Source: Bacteroidota bacterium (GTDB lineage: Bacteria > Bacteroidota > Bacteroidia > Chitinophagales > Saprospiraceae). From it: a stretch of 64,000 bases of DNA. This document shows, piece by piece, positions 27,943 to 37,519 of this stretch (positions are counted from its first letter, which is position 1; every line of letters begins with the position of its first letter). Location of the stretch: assembly GCA_016124585.1 (NCBI GenBank), contig WGNL01000005.1:151951-215950 (forward strand), given 5' to 3'. Under the pieces are notes generated by a model. That model saw nothing but the letters and a program-made list of their open reading frames with translations. It ran no database searches and was not told the origin of the DNA. A program made the position numbers and the translations under genes.

Positions 27943-28737
27943 ATGGGTCAAAAGACTAATCCGATTGGGAATCGCTTAGGCATCATCAGAGGTTGGGATT
28001 CCAACTGGTACGCCGATAAAGATTATGGTGACAAGGTAGTAGAAGATGAAAAAATCCGCATCTACCTAAAAGCCCGTATTGCAAAAGGTGGTATCGCACG
28101 AGTGATTATTGAGCGTGCGCTAAAGCGTATCACGGTTACCATTCACACTTCACGTCCTGGCATTGTAATCGGTAAAGGTGGCCAAGAGGTAGATAAGATT
28201 CGGGAAGAACTTCGTAAGCTGACTGGTAAGGAAGTTCAAATCAATATTGTGGAAATTCGCAAGCCAGAATTGGATGCTTCCATAGTAGGTGAGTCAATTG
28301 CTAAGCAAATTGAAGCACGTATCAACTATCGCCGTGCTATCAAAATGGCAATACAGTCTACTATACGTGCAGGGGCAGAGGGAATTAAAGTCCGTATCTC
28401 AGGTCGATTGGCAGGTTCTGAAATGGCTCGCACTGAAGAATATAAAGATGGTCGTACACCATTGCACACTTTCCGCACTGATATCGACTATATTTTGAGC
28501 GAAGCTCAAACTGTTTATGGCAAAATAGGTATCAAGGTTTGGATATGCAAAGGTGAGGTATACGGAAAGCGTGATCTTTCTCCAAATGCAGGACTGCAAA
28601 AGAAAGAACGTGTAGGAGGAGAAGGTGGTGGCGGTGACCGTCGGGAAGGTGGCCGTCGTGACGGCCGCAGAGATGGCGGTGGACGACGTGGAGAAGGTGG
28701 TCGTAGAGGAGGAGAAGGCGGCGGTCGTCGGAGATAA
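27943..28737 (+). CDS. rpsC: 30S ribosomal protein S3 with Gly/Arg-rich tail
   Basis: uS3 is in the 30S head and helps form the mRNA entry pore. The core is normal: [20 protein letters not shown], the KH domain with [20 protein letters not shown], and [20 protein letters not shown] followed by [20 protein letters not shown]. From about residue 224 to the end (264) the protein is almost only Gly, Arg, Asp and Glu ([20 protein letters not shown], then further RGG-like units), about 40 residues beyond the folded domain. The 152-bp gap after it carries a promoter box. Confidence 0.97.
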   Translation: MGQKTNPIGNRLGIIRGWDSNWYADKDYGDKVVEDEKIRIYLKARIAKGGIARVIIERALKRITVTIHTSRPGIVIGKGGQEVDKIREELRKLTGKEVQINIVEIRKPELDASIVGESIAKQIEARINYRRAIKMAIQSTIRAGAEGIKVRISGRLAGSEMARTEEYKDGRTPLHTFRTDIDYILSEAQTVYGKIGIKVWICKGEVYGKRDLSPNAGLQKKERVGGEGGGGDRREGGRRDGRRDGGGRRGEGGRRGGEGGGRRR

Positions 28738-28778
28738 TTTTTGATTAAATATTAAACTAAGATTCAAATAATTCGATG

Positions 28779-28786
28779 TACTTTTG
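28779..28786 (+). promoter_or_regulatory. Possible internal promoter -7 box before rplP
   Basis: TACTTTTG matches TAnnTTTG in the 152-bp gap between rpsC and rplP, 104 bases before the rplP ATG. No -33 TTG is at a suitable distance. A small hairpin (CCGGC 28850-28854 with GCCGG 28869-28873) lies between box and gene. Confidence 0.35.
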
Positions 28787-28889
28787 CAGCCGATTTTTCA
28801 GAAGGGGTAGCAAAATGACATATCGGAGCGTTTCAAATTGATTTTTAACCCGGCGTGATAACCAAAAGCCGGCTTTCAAAACGAATAAG

Positions 28890-29312
28890 ATGTTACAGCC
28901 TAAGCGTACGAAATATCGCAAACAACAGAAGCCAGTTAGAAAATCCGTTGATGTAAGAGGAAGTGTTGTTTCTTTTGGCATCTATGGTTTGAAAGCTATT
29001 ACAGGCGGAAGGTTAACAAGTCGTCAGATTGAATCAGCACGTATTGCTATGACCCGTTACATGAAAAGAGAGGGTCAGGTTTGGATTCGGATTTTTCCTG
29101 ATAAGCCTATTACTCGCAAACCACAAGAAGTGAGGATGGGTAAAGGTAAAGGCTCACTTGATCACTACGTAGCTATGGTAGCGCCAGGTCGCATTATGTT
29201 TGAGATCGATGGCGTCAGCCAAGAGATTGCTCAAGAAGCCCTTCGCTTGGCGGCACAGAAACTACCGGTTTTGACGAAATTGACAACAAGACCTGATATG
29301 GTGAAATTCTGA
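28890..29312 (+). CDS. rplP: 50S ribosomal protein L16
   Basis: uL16 organises the A-site region of the 50S subunit. The 140 residues start [14 protein letters not shown] and include [40 protein letters not shown] and [19 protein letters not shown], all typical. Confidence 0.98.
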   Translation: MLQPKRTKYRKQQKPVRKSVDVRGSVVSFGIYGLKAITGGRLTSRQIESARIAMTRYMKREGQVWIRIFPDKPITRKPQEVRMGKGKGSLDHYVAMVAPGRIMFEIDGVSQEIAQEALRLAAQKLPVLTKLTTRPDMVKF

Positions 29313-29366
29313 TGAATAGATAAACTAATTTAACAATCTCTTCATCAATAAATATCAACTAAGAAA

Positions 29367-29627
29367 ATGGCAACCAAGAAATATCTGGAACTTCAAGAAC
29401 TCGCTGACGCCGAATTAATTGAGGAGTTGGAAGGCTCGGAGGCAGCTTATGAGAAAGCAAGGTTTGATCATTCCGTAAAAGGTTTGGACAATCCACTTGA
29501 ACTCAGGGAAATGCGCCGTGACATCGCCAGAATTCAAACTGAAGTTCGCAAGCGTGAACTTGCGCAGATGACTCCTGACGAACTAGCAAAGCGTTCAAAA
29601 ATCAGGGAAAGAAGGAGAAGAAAGTAG
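29367..29627 (+). CDS. rpmC: 50S ribosomal protein L29
   Basis: uL29 sits near the tunnel exit beside uL23. At 86 residues it is longer than the usual 60-70: the L29 core (LELREMRRDIARIQTEVRKR) is flanked by a longer N-terminal helix pair and a basic tail (AKRSKIRERRRRK). Standard position between rplP and rpsQ. Confidence 0.93.
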   Translation: MATKKYLELQELADAELIEELEGSEAAYEKARFDHSVKGLDNPLELREMRRDIARIQTEVRKRELAQMTPDELAKRSKIRERRRRK

Positions 29628-29688
29628 TAGATGATAGTTGATGGCCAACAGTTACAACTGCCAACTTTCAACTACAAACCATATAAAA

Positions 29689-29946
29689 ATGGAATCCAGA
29701 AAAATAAGAAAATCAAGGGTTGGTGTCGTTGTCAGTAATAAAATGACAAAGTCAATCAGCGTGAAGGTTGAGCGCCGCATACAGCACCCGCTCTATGGCA
29801 AGTCTGTGAAAATGTCTAAGAAGTTCATGGCTCACGATGAAAATAACGATTGCAACATCGGTGATGTCGTGCGCATTTCAGAAACACGGCCATTGAGCAA
29901 GAACAAGCGCTGGCGCTTAATTGAAATACTTGAAAGAGCGAAATAA
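29689..29946 (+). CDS. rpsQ: 30S ribosomal protein S17
   Basis: uS17 is a primary 16S rRNA-binding protein. From the ATG at 29689 it has 85 residues ([20 protein letters not shown], then [20 protein letters not shown] and [20 protein letters not shown]). The earlier in-frame start at 29638 would add 17 residues encoded by a low-complexity spacer of GTTGG/CAACT-type words and is not used. Confidence 0.96.
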   Translation: MESRKIRKSRVGVVVSNKMTKSISVKVERRIQHPLYGKSVKMSKKFMAHDENNDCNIGDVVRISETRPLSKNKRWRLIEILERAK

Positions 29947-30023
29947 CCAGTCGTTGAATTTAACGCCGCTGTCAATCGAATTTTGACATGCATTAAACAA
30001 CAACTAATTAAAATTAGGCAGAT

Positions 30024-30389
30024 ATGATTCAGCAGGAATCGAGGCTCAAAGTAGCGGATAATAGTGGTGCAAAGGAAGTACTTTGCATTCGGGTACTAGG
30101 CGGATCTCACCGTCGTTATGCTTCGGTAGGCGATAAAATAGTTGTTGCTGTCAAGGATTCTTCACCAGGTGGTGTAAAGAAAGGCACAGTTTCAAAAGCT
30201 GTTGTTGTTCGTACCAAGAAGGAAGTTCGCCGTAAAGATGGTTCTTATATTCGTTTTGACGACAACGCTTGCGTTTTGTTGAACAACAATGACGAACCAA
30301 GAGGGTCCCGTATTTTCGGGCCAGTAGCTCGTGAGCTGCGGGAGAGAGACTATATGCGTATTGTTTCATTAGCTCCTGAGGTACTTTAA
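30024..30389 (+). CDS. rplN: 50S ribosomal protein L14
   Basis: uL14 is at the subunit interface (bridge B8) and binds the silencing factor RsfS. The 121 residues begin [20 protein letters not shown] and contain [20 protein letters not shown] and [20 protein letters not shown], typical of the family. Spc operon order is normal. Confidence 0.98.
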   Translation: MIQQESRLKVADNSGAKEVLCIRVLGGSHRRYASVGDKIVVAVKDSSPGGVKKGTVSKAVVVRTKKEVRRKDGSYIRFDDNACVLLNNNDEPRGSRIFGPVARELRERDYMRIVSLAPEVL

Positions 30390-30452
30390 ATCTTAATTTC
30401 GAAATTGAGCAACTTTTAAAACAAGGTTGTATCAGACAAGTCGCTGATTATC

Positions 30453-30797
30453 ATGGCAAATAAAGAAAAAAAGACAAGGTTTGCACCGAAGCTCCACATA
30501 AAAAAGGGCGATAAGGTGAAAGTCATTGCCGGTAACTACAAAGGTGAAACGGGCGAAGTATTGGAAGTATTTCCAGACAAGAATCGTGCGATTGTTGACA
30601 ATGTTAACATGAAGAAAAAACACCGTAAACCTACCCAAGACACACCAGGCGGTATTGTAGATATCGCAGCACCAATCCATCTTTCCAACCTGATGCTGGT
30701 TGACCCCAAATCAGGTGAAGCTACTCGAATTGGCCGGAAGTTGGTTGATGGCAAATTGGTTCGCTATGCTAAAAAGTCTGGCGAATTATTTAATTAA
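30453..30797 (+). CDS. rplX: 50S ribosomal protein L24
   Basis: uL24 is an assembly-initiating 23S rRNA-binding protein. The 114 residues include the KOW motif ([20 protein letters not shown]) and [20 protein letters not shown] followed by [20 protein letters not shown]. Fits the family in length and position. Confidence 0.97.
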   Translation: MANKEKKTRFAPKLHIKKGDKVKVIAGNYKGETGEVLEVFPDKNRAIVDNVNMKKKHRKPTQDTPGGIVDIAAPIHLSNLMLVDPKSGEATRIGRKLVDGKLVRYAKKSGELFN

Positions 30798-30819
30798 TTT
30801 CTGACTAATTTTTCAAGCA

Positions 30820-31389
30820 ATGAAATACGTTTCAAGGTTAAAGGCTAAATACGAAAAGGATGTTGTTCCAGCACTGAAAGAACAATTCCAGTACAAGAAC
30901 CCAATGGAAATTCCCAAATTGGTAAAGATTTGCCTTAACCAAGGTGTGGGTCAAGCTACTCAAGATAAAAAGCTGATAGATGTTGCTATTGAAGAAATGA
31001 CTCAAATAGCAGGTCAGAAAGCAGTGGCAGTTAAAGCTAGAAAATCAGTTTCTAACTTTAAGCTTCGTGAAGGTATGCCAATTGGTGTTCGCACTACCTT
31101 GCGTGGTGTTCGCATGTGGGAATTCATGGACAGGCTCATCTCTGTTTCATTGCCACGTGTACGTGACTTTAGAGGTATCAATGACAAGAGCTTTGATGGC
31201 AGAGGTAATTATTCTATGGGGGTGACTGAACACATCATTTTCCCAGAGATTGATTTGGACAAAGTAACCAAGATTACTGGTATGGACATCACTTTTGTGA
31301 CTACTGCAAAAACAGATAACGAGGCCTATACCTTGCTAAAGCAACTTGGTCTTCCATTCAAAAGTAAAAATACTGCACAACAGTCATAA
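30820..31389 (+). CDS. rplE: 50S ribosomal protein L5
   Basis: uL5 binds 5S rRNA and contacts P-site tRNA. The 189 residues include [40 protein letters not shown] and [20 protein letters not shown], standard signatures. A short tail (KSKNTAQQS) ends it. Confidence 0.98.
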   Translation: MKYVSRLKAKYEKDVVPALKEQFQYKNPMEIPKLVKICLNQGVGQATQDKKLIDVAIEEMTQIAGQKAVAVKARKSVSNFKLREGMPIGVRTTLRGVRMWEFMDRLISVSLPRVRDFRGINDKSFDGRGNYSMGVTEHIIFPEIDLDKVTKITGMDITFVTTAKTDNEAYTLLKQLGLPFKSKNTAQQS

Positions 31390-31432
31390 CCTAAGATTTT
31401 ACTTAATTGCTGAATAGGCAAATAATAATAAA

Positions 31433-31702
31433 ATGGCAAAGAAATCAATCATAGCACGAGAAGTTAAGCGAGCAAAAATGGTCGCCAAATACGCCGAACT
31501 TCGCAAGAAACTGAAAGAAGCAGGTGACTACGATGCACTTGACAAATTACCTCGTAATGCATTACCTGTCCGGTTGCACAATCGTTGCAAGCTCACAGGT
31601 CGTCCAAAGGGATACATGCGGAAGTTTGGACTTTGCCGGGTAAAGTTTCGTGAAATGGCCTTGGATGGTAAAATTCCAGGCGTAACCAAAGCAAGCTGGT
31701 AA
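31433..31702 (+). CDS. rpsN: 30S ribosomal protein S14, zinc-independent form
   Basis: uS14 completes the 30S head. The 89-residue protein is the longer form without the zinc-binding CxxC pairs; it ends [20 protein letters not shown] then [20 protein letters not shown]. Length and lack of cysteine pairs identify the C-minus type. Normal position between rplE and rpsH. Confidence 0.97.
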   Translation: MAKKSIIAREVKRAKMVAKYAELRKKLKEAGDYDALDKLPRNALPVRLHNRCKLTGRPKGYMRKFGLCRVKFREMALDGKIPGVTKASW

Positions 31703-31731
31703 TCATTGATTCCAATAGCAAACAAATTAAA

Positions 31732-32136
31732 ATGATAGTAACGGATCCAATAGCAGATTTCCTGACCCGCATTCGCAATGCTCAGCAGGCAGGCCATAAA
31801 GTGGTGGAAATTCCTTCTTCCAATGAAAAGAAGGCCATTACTGAAATCCTTTACAACAATGGATATATCTTAAAGTACAAATTTGATGACGAGGCTGGGT
31901 TTAACGGCCTTATCAAAATTGCTCTTAAATATGACCTTGTTTCAAGGAAGCCAATCATTCGCAAGCTGGAGAGATTCAGCCGTCCAGGTCTGCGCCAGTA
32001 CCGCAAAGCTGCTGAGATACCAAAAGTAATCAACGGGTTGGGTATTGCCATCGTGTCTACCTCTAAAGGAATTATGACCGATAAGCAAGCAAGACAAGAG
32101 AATGTTGGTGGTGAAGTTCTTTGCTTCGTTTATTGA
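31732..32136 (+). CDS. rpsH: 30S ribosomal protein S8
   Basis: uS8 binds the central domain of 16S rRNA and in E. coli represses the spc operon. The 134 residues start DPIADFLTRIRNAQQAGHKV and end with GLGIAIVSTSKGIMTDKQAR then QENVGGEVLCFVY, a typical C-terminus. Confidence 0.98.
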   Translation: MIVTDPIADFLTRIRNAQQAGHKVVEIPSSNEKKAITEILYNNGYILKYKFDDEAGFNGLIKIALKYDLVSRKPIIRKLERFSRPGLRQYRKAAEIPKVINGLGIAIVSTSKGIMTDKQARQENVGGEVLCFVY

Positions 32137-32162
32137 TTTTTTACTAATTAAATTAGAAGAAA

Positions 32163-32720
32163 ATGTCCCGGATAGGAAAAATGCCGATAAGCTTGCCAAA
32201 AGGAGTCGAAGTTAAAATCAGCGACAAAAATGTGGTAACAGTAAAAGGTCCCAAAGGACAACTTGTACAGCAAGTTGACCCTGATATCAAGGTTTCAATG
32301 GAGGACGGCGTTATTTCGGTTACCCGCCCAACTGACCAGAAACGCCACCGTTCTTTGCACGGCCTTTACCGTTCACTCATCAACAACATGGTTGAGGGAG
32401 TTTCAAATGGCTATTCAAAAGACCTTGAGGTAGTTGGTGTCGGTTATCGTGCTGCAAATACAGGACAATTGCTGGAGTTAACTTTGGGCTATTCTCACCC
32501 CGTGATGTTTGCATTACCTGATGAGGTGAAAGTTTCTACTTCACAAGAAAAAGGTAAAAACCCAATGATCCGCTTGGAAAGCGCTGACAAGGAACTCATA
32601 GGCCAAATTGCTGCGAAAATCAAGTCTTTCCGCAAATCTGAACCTTACAAAGGAAAAGGTATCAAATTCCAAGGAGAAATTCTCCGTCGGAAAGCTGGTA
32701 AAGCCGCTGCCAAGAAGTAA
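32163..32720 (+). CDS. rplF: 50S ribosomal protein L6
   Basis: uL6 lies near the GTPase-associated centre. The 185 residues include MSRIGKMPISLPKGVEVKIS, HGLYRSLINNMVEGVSNGYS and the terminal EPYKGKGIKFQGEILRRKAG then KAAAKK. A hairpin follows in the 115-bp gap before rplR. Confidence 0.98.
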   Translation: MSRIGKMPISLPKGVEVKISDKNVVTVKGPKGQLVQQVDPDIKVSMEDGVISVTRPTDQKRHRSLHGLYRSLINNMVEGVSNGYSKDLEVVGVGYRAANTGQLLELTLGYSHPVMFALPDEVKVSTSQEKGKNPMIRLESADKELIGQIAAKIKSFRKSEPYKGKGIKFQGEILRRKAGKAAAKK

Positions 32721-32728
32721 TAATTTAT

Positions 32729-32748
32729 TTCCAGCTGTATCGCTGGAA
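32729..32748 (+). terminator. Weak hairpin between rplF and rplR (attenuator or processing site)
   Basis: TTCCAGC (32729-32735) pairs with GCTGGAA (32742-32748), with a 6-base loop and TTTATTTTG after it. Within an essential operon it more likely tunes readthrough or marks mRNA processing than stops transcription fully. Confidence 0.4.
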
Positions 32749-32835
32749 TTTATTTTGTTCAGAATTAAGTTGAAAATAATGTTTTGGGTTTGGACTTCGT
32801 GCGCCTTTCACTAAGACAAAAACATTAATCAAGTA

Positions 32836-33186
32836 ATGAAATTCAAGAAAGAACAACGCAGGCGCAAAATTCACCTGCGAATTCGCAAGGCCATCGTTGG
32901 CACATCCGAACGCCCTCGACTGAGTGTTTTTCGAAGCAATAAGGCCATTTATTGTCAATTGATAGATGACCGTGAAGGCCACACAATTTTGGCAGCTTCC
33001 ACTATGGATAAAAGTATTGGAAATGCTACAAAAGTAGAACAGGCCAAGGAAGTTGGTAAGTTGATTGCAAAAAAAGCCATTGATTCAAAAATTGAAGCTG
33101 TTGTATTTGACCGTAGCGGTTATTTGTACCATGGCAGGATTAAGGCTCTGGCAGAAGGCGCTCGTGAAGGCGGCTTGAAATTCTAA
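32836..33186 (+). CDS. rplR: 50S ribosomal protein L18
   Basis: uL18 binds 5S rRNA. The 116 residues include [33 protein letters not shown] and [20 protein letters not shown] then EGGLKF, typical bacterial L18. Confidence 0.98.
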   Translation: MKFKKEQRRRKIHLRIRKAIVGTSERPRLSVFRSNKAIYCQLIDDREGHTILAASTMDKSIGNATKVEQAKEVGKLIAKKAIDSKIEAVVFDRSGYLYHGRIKALAEGAREGGLKF

Positions 33187-33232
33187 ATCATTGTGAAAAA
33201 TCTCTTTTTAAAAGAGTCAAAATAATTTTTCA

Positions 33233-33751
33233 ATGTCAAATAGCAACGTTCAGAAGGTTAGAAACGTAGAAACAGAAATCAAAGAAAAGCTGGTGAGCTT
33301 GAACCGGGTTGCAAAGGTGACCAAAGGTGGCCGCACTTTCAGTTTTGCTGCGATTGTTGTGGTTGGCGATGGTAATGGATCTGTGGGCCAAGGCCTTGGC
33401 AAAGCCCGTGACGTTACAGAAGCTATCACAAAAGCTGCTGCAGATGCTAAGAAGAATATGATTAAAGTACCTGTATTTAAAGGTACCATTCCTCATGAGC
33501 AGAAAGGAAAATTTGGTGCAGGTCGGGTACTTATTCGTCCAGCGGCAGATGGTACCGGTGTAATTGCTGGTGGTTCCATGAGGGCTGTTCTTGAAATTGC
33601 AGGCGTCCATAACGTTTTAGCGAAATCAATGGGGTCTTCCAACCCACACAATGTGGTGAAGGCTACGATTGATGCACTTTCTAAACTTCGTAGCTCGATT
33701 GATATTTCAAAGCAACGCAGCTTGACATTGGACAAAGTATTTAACGGATAA
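33233..33751 (+). CDS. rpsE: 30S ribosomal protein S5
   Basis: uS5 contributes to decoding accuracy and mRNA unwinding. The 172 residues show [40 protein letters not shown] and the second domain [20 protein letters not shown], then [22 protein letters not shown] ending. Order is normal. Confidence 0.98.
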   Translation: MSNSNVQKVRNVETEIKEKLVSLNRVAKVTKGGRTFSFAAIVVVGDGNGSVGQGLGKARDVTEAITKAAADAKKNMIKVPVFKGTIPHEQKGKFGAGRVLIRPAADGTGVIAGGSMRAVLEIAGVHNVLAKSMGSSNPHNVVKATIDALSKLRSSIDISKQRSLTLDKVFNG

Positions 33752-33810
33752 GGCAAACGAGATTGTTTTATCAAAATTGAAACAGCAACCAAACCAGAAA
33801 TTTATCAATA

Positions 33811-33990
33811 ATGGGTAAGGTTAAAATAACACAGGTAAAAAGCACAATAGATCGTCCTAAACGTCAAAAGCTGACGATTGAGGCACTGGGCATTCGCAAA
33901 ATGCATCAAACTGTTGTGCACGAGGCAACTCCCCAAATCATGGGAATGATTGCTAAAGTTCAACACTTGATAGTAGTGGAGAACGCTTAA
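33811..33990 (+). CDS. rpmD: 50S ribosomal protein L30
   Basis: This short gene (59 residues) fills the gap between rpsE and rplO. Translation starts MGKVKITQVKSTIDRPKRQK and continues LTIEALGIRKMHQTVVHEAT, with the L30 signature of a Lys/Thr-rich strand, then ALGIRKMHQTVVH and PQIMGMIAKVQHLI. The family length is about 58-60 residues. Its place in the spc operon is canonical. Confidence 0.97.
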   Translation: MGKVKITQVKSTIDRPKRQKLTIEALGIRKMHQTVVHEATPQIMGMIAKVQHLIVVENA

Positions 33991-34030
33991 TCAACAATAA
34001 CTATCGTTCATTTTCAATTGACTTGATAAA

Positions 34031-34477
34031 ATGGAACTTCATAATCTAAAACCGGCGAAAGGCGCTGTTCATAAAGAAAAGCGAATTGGTAGGGGCCAAG
34101 CTTCTGGCAAGGGTGGAACCGCCGGAAAAGGTCACAACGGTGCTAAAGCTCGTGCTGGTCACAACGAAAAGCGTGGTTTTGAAGGTGGACAGACTCCACT
34201 TCAGCGTCGTGTGCCTAAACGTGGATTCAAAAACCCTAATCGGGTTGAGTTCACTGCTTTGAACTTAGATCGCATTCAGGAAATTGTTGAGAAATACAAT
34301 CTGACTGATATTACGTTGGAGGCACTTCATGCCAATGGCATCATCAGCAAAAATGAAAAAGTAAAGGTTTTGGGCAGGGGCGAATTGAACAGTTCCGTAA
34401 AGGTAACTGCTCACGCTGTATCTGCTACTGCTAAACAAGCTATTGAGGAAAAAGGCGGAAGCGTTAATCTGGTTTGA
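34031..34477 (+). CDS. rplO: 50S ribosomal protein L15
   Basis: uL15 is a late-assembly 50S protein. The 148 residues start MELHNLKPAKGAVHKEKRIG and have the glycine-rich GRGQASGKGGTAGKGHNGAK and RRVPKRGFKNPNRVEF, then a globular domain ending ATAKQAIEEKGGSVNLV. Confidence 0.98.
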   Translation: MELHNLKPAKGAVHKEKRIGRGQASGKGGTAGKGHNGAKARAGHNEKRGFEGGQTPLQRRVPKRGFKNPNRVEFTALNLDRIQEIVEKYNLTDITLEALHANGIISKNEKVKVLGRGELNSSVKVTAHAVSATAKQAIEEKGGSVNLV

Positions 34478-34584
34478 AGGTTGAAGCTTGCCGCACGGAA
34501 AGCGGGAGGAAATCTTTCAGTGTGAAGTTTCGAGTGTCAAACATCAAATCCAACATACCAAGCAGGTTGGTATAAGAATTTCCG

Positions 34585-35949
34585 ATGAAAAAACTTATTA
34601 CGACTATCCAGAACATCTGGAAAATCAAGGAATTAAGAGACCGTATTGGCTTGACTTTGCTAATGCTTTTTGTTTTTCGGCTATGCTCATTTATAGTTCT
34701 ACCTGGAGTTAATCCCGATGCGCTTACAAGGCAAACAAATGGTGCTTCTCAAGACATCCTTGGCGTTATCAATATGTTCACGGGGGGGGCTTTTGATAAA
34801 GCTTCGTTAATGGCATTAGGTATCATGCCATATATCACGGCGTCAATCATCGTGCAATTGTTGGGATTTGCAATGCCTTATTTCCAACGCCTTCAACAGA
34901 AAGAAGGAGAAAGTGGCCGCAAAAAGCTTAACCAGATAACAAGAATGCTTACTGTGGCTATTACCCTAGTGCAAGGTGGAGGTTATTTGACTTATGTTAA
35001 CTCTATGAACGCCGTAGATGCATCAATTCCTCCAGGTTTGTTTTGGATTTCAAGTACTGTTATTCTTTCAGCTGGTACTATGTTCGCAATGTGGTTAGGT
35101 GAAAAGATTACGGACAAAGGCTTAGGAAATGGTGCCTCTTTGTTGATAATGATTGGAATCATTTCAAGAATACCATCGGCCTTTGCAAGTGAAATCGGGA
35201 TTCAGATTGGACAAAACGCTTGGTTTAAATTGATTTTTGAATTCGCACTTCTTTTTGCTGTTGTAATGGCAATCGTGCTCATCATTCAAGGTGTGCGAAA
35301 AGTACCTATTCAATTTGCCAAGCACATGGTTCAACGTGGCAACACCTCAATACCAGCTGCGGGGGCTCGTGATTATATTCCTATTAAGGTCAACGCAGCA
35401 GGTGTGATGCCTATCATCTTTGCGCAAGCTTTGATGTTTGTTCCAGCTACTGTTGCCCAGTTCGCTAGTGGAAATGGACAATCTGCCACTTCAGGTTTGT
35501 TGGGTCAATTAACCAATCCTTACTCTGTAGCTTCATCTATATTTGTATTCTTATTGGTAGTTGGTTTTACATACATTTATACTGCATTAATTGTAAATCC
35601 TACTCAATACGCAGAATATCTGAAGCGGCAAAATGCATTTATACCTGGTATTAAGCCAGGTAAGCCAACGGCAGATTTTATTGATGCGATTACGACTAGA
35701 ATTACACTTCCCGGCTCAATATTCTTAGGTTTGATTGCGATTATGCCTGCTTTCGCTAGACTTTTCACTGACAACCAAGCATTTGCGGCATTCTTTGGAG
35801 GAACTTCTATTCTTATTGGGGTGGCAGTTATCTTGGATACACTCCAACAAGTCGAGAGCCATTTGCTGATGCGCCGATATGACGGCCTTGTAAAGTCTGG
35901 AAAGATACAGGGAAGAACTAGATTACAAGGTATTGGCTACAACTCTTAA
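34585..35949 (+). CDS. secY: Protein translocase subunit SecY
   Basis: SecY is the channel of the Sec system in the inner membrane. The 454-residue protein has ten predicted TM segments, the N-terminal RDRIGLTLLMLFVFRLCSFI, the plug region after TM1, VNAAGVMPIIFAQALMFVPA, and the C-terminal cytoplasmic loops with FIPGIKPGKPTADFIDAITT and LLMRRYDGLVKSGKIQGRTR. It follows rplO by 107 bp and is followed by a large inverted repeat. adk, common next to secY in other phyla, is absent. Confidence 0.98.
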   Translation: MKKLITTIQNIWKIKELRDRIGLTLLMLFVFRLCSFIVLPGVNPDALTRQTNGASQDILGVINMFTGGAFDKASLMALGIMPYITASIIVQLLGFAMPYFQRLQQKEGESGRKKLNQITRMLTVAITLVQGGGYLTYVNSMNAVDASIPPGLFWISSTVILSAGTMFAMWLGEKITDKGLGNGASLLIMIGIISRIPSAFASEIGIQIGQNAWFKLIFEFALLFAVVMAIVLIIQGVRKVPIQFAKHMVQRGNTSIPAAGARDYIPIKVNAAGVMPIIFAQALMFVPATVAQFASGNGQSATSGLLGQLTNPYSVASSIFVFLLVVGFTYIYTALIVNPTQYAEYLKRQNAFIPGIKPGKPTADFIDAITTRITLPGSIFLGLIAIMPAFARLFTDNQAFAAFFGGTSILIGVAVILDTLQQVESHLLMRRYDGLVKSGKIQGRTRLQGIGYNS

Positions 35950-36026
35950 TACTGAACTGATGGTCAAAATCCATCGGTCTTCAGTTCAAATTATTGAGTT
36001 AGAAATTTATTCTTGAAAACATCAAT

Positions 36027-36086
36027 CGTGCTACTAGGCAAGTTGCGGTTAAAAACTTTTGATTAGCCCAGTTGCCTAGTAGCACG
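36027..36086. repeat. 15-bp perfect inverted repeat between secY and map
   Basis: CGTGCTACTAGGCAA (36027-36041) and TTGCCTAGTAGCACG (36072-36086) are exact reverse complements around a 30-base loop. The right arm is followed by TTTCTATTT, a poor terminator tail. It could be a regulatory or terminator hairpin in the 156-bp secY-map gap, or a dispersed palindromic repeat. Confidence 0.7.
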
Positions 36087-36108
36087 TTTCTATTTAAAGT
36101 GTTTCGTG

Positions 36109-36999
36109 ATGACGATGAGAAGCTTGCTCAATCAGCCGAAATCGAATTTGATATTCTACAAAACGGATGAAGAGATAGAGCTAATACGTGAGGCTTGTTT
36201 GTTAGTGTGCAAAGTATTAACCCATGTAGGTGCTAATCTCAAGCCTGGGTTGAAAGGTAGCAAGCTTGATCGTGAGGCAGAGGAAATAATACGAGATCAT
36301 GGTGCAACTCCTGCTTTTAAAGGATATATCAGTGCGGGTTCAGATACTGCTTTTCCATCGACCCTATGCATCTCTCGTAATGAGGCTGTTGTGCATGGTA
36401 TTCCCTCAGAGAGCGAAGAATTCAAGGATGGTGACATCATCTCCGTGGATTGTGGAACATATTTGAATGGGTATTATGGAGATGCTGCTTACACTTTTGC
36501 TTTAGGAGAAGTGGATGAAACAACAATGGAGCTTCTTCGCATTACAAAAACCTCTCTCTACAAAGGAATTGAGCAGGCAATACATGGTAAGCGGATAGGT
36601 GATATTGGTTTTGCAATACAGAATTATACTGAGCGCTCCTTTGGGTATTCAGTTGTAAGAGAGTTGGTTGGACACGGTGTTGGCAAATCGCTTCACGAAG
36701 ATCCAGAAGTTCCTAATTATGGTAAACGAGGCAGCGGTGTTTTATTGAAAGAAGGTTTAGTCATCGCCATCGAGCCAATGGTAAACTTGGGGAAAAAAGA
36801 TGTAATGCAAGGTACTGATGGATGGACTATCATTTCTTCTGATAGGAAACCATCCGCTCATTATGAACATACTGTGGCGGTGAAGAAGCAACAAGCTGAT
36901 ATACTTTCCAACCATCAGCCAATCGAAGCTGCTATCGAATCCAACCCTGAATTGAAAATTGTAGAGGCCAAAGAGGAAATAAGTGCTTTGGTGGCTTAA
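36109..36999 (+). CDS. map: Methionine aminopeptidase type I
   Basis: This enzyme removes the initiator methionine from nascent proteins using two metal ions. Ligands are visible in DIISVDCGTYLNGYYGDAAY (two Asp), VGHGVGKSLHEDPEVPNYG (His), IAIEPMV (Glu) and the late AHYEHTVAV (Glu/His region). The start is uncertain: GTG at 36106 and ATGs at 36109 and 36115 are open, while homologues often begin at the position of the TTG codon in NLIFYKTDEEIELI. A C-terminal tail of about 40 residues (PIEAAIESNPELKIVEAKEE) exceeds the common 255-residue form. Its location between secY and infA is standard. Confidence 0.95.
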   Translation: MTMRSLLNQPKSNLIFYKTDEEIELIREACLLVCKVLTHVGANLKPGLKGSKLDREAEEIIRDHGATPAFKGYISAGSDTAFPSTLCISRNEAVVHGIPSESEEFKDGDIISVDCGTYLNGYYGDAAYTFALGEVDETTMELLRITKTSLYKGIEQAIHGKRIGDIGFAIQNYTERSFGYSVVRELVGHGVGKSLHEDPEVPNYGKRGSGVLLKEGLVIAIEPMVNLGKKDVMQGTDGWTIISSDRKPSAHYEHTVAVKKQQADILSNHQPIEAAIESNPELKIVEAKEEISALVA

Positions 37000-37063
37000 A
37001 TTATAGGAATTGAGTGCAAGTTGATTTTTTTTAAAACAATAGTGAAACTTTGACTGATATTCG

Positions 37064-37071
37064 TATCTTTG
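37064..37071 (+). promoter_or_regulatory. Promoter -7 box of the infA-rpmJ-rpsM-rpsK-rpsD unit
   Basis: TATCTTTG, the same octamer as at the S10 operon, ends 19 bases before the infA ATG. The nearest TTG (37050-37052) is only 11 bases away, so the -33 element is unclear. Confidence 0.5.
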
Positions 37072-37090
37072 CGCTCCGAATTTTGAAAGC

Positions 37091-37309
37091 ATGGCAAAAC
37101 AAGATTTAATTAAACAAGACGGGACTATAGATGAGGCACTGTCAAATGCCATGTTTAGGGTGCGTCTTGAGAACAATCATATTATTACAGCCACTATCTC
37201 AGGGAAAATGCGGATGAACTACATTCGTATTTTGCCAGGTGACCGGGTTGCAGTGGAGATGTCTCCCTACGACCTTACGAGAGGGAGAATAATCTATCGC
37301 TACAAGTAA
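37091..37309 (+). CDS. infA: Translation initiation factor IF-1
   Basis: IF-1 occupies the ribosomal A site during initiation. The 72-residue protein is a single OB/S1-like domain ([60 protein letters not shown]). Start of a unit that continues with rpmJ 40 bp later. Confidence 0.98.
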   Translation: MAKQDLIKQDGTIDEALSNAMFRVRLENNHIITATISGKMRMNYIRILPGDRVAVEMSPYDLTRGRIIYRYK

Positions 37310-37349
37310 TTTTATAGCGAATTTTTAATACATTGAAAATCAAAGCGTT

Positions 37350-37466
37350 ATGAAAGTTAGAGCTTCTGTCAAAAAGCGTTCAACGGATTGTAAGATTGTG
37401 AGGAGGAAGGGTAAAATCTATGTAATCAACAAGAAAAATCCTAAGTTCAAACAGCGCCAGGGTTAA
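37350..37466 (+). CDS. rpmJ: 50S ribosomal protein L36, zinc-free form
   Basis: This 38-residue gene lies between infA and rpsM. The product begins [20 protein letters not shown] and ends [15 protein letters not shown], which is the L36 pattern. The zinc ligands of the C-plus form (three Cys and a His) are mostly replaced; only one Cys is kept, so it should fold without zinc. This appears to be the usual form in this phylum. Confidence 0.97.
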   Translation: MKVRASVKKRSTDCKIVRRKGKIYVINKKNPKFKQRQG

Positions 37467-37519
37467 TCCACTTCGCTTTGAATGAAAGTAATTTACTGAA
37501 ATTCGTAAATCAATAGAAT

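Noticed and set aside
34488..34712. 74-codon forward frame overlapping the start of secY
   Set aside because: SecY begins inside it in another frame with perfect family match; the short frame shows no family features.
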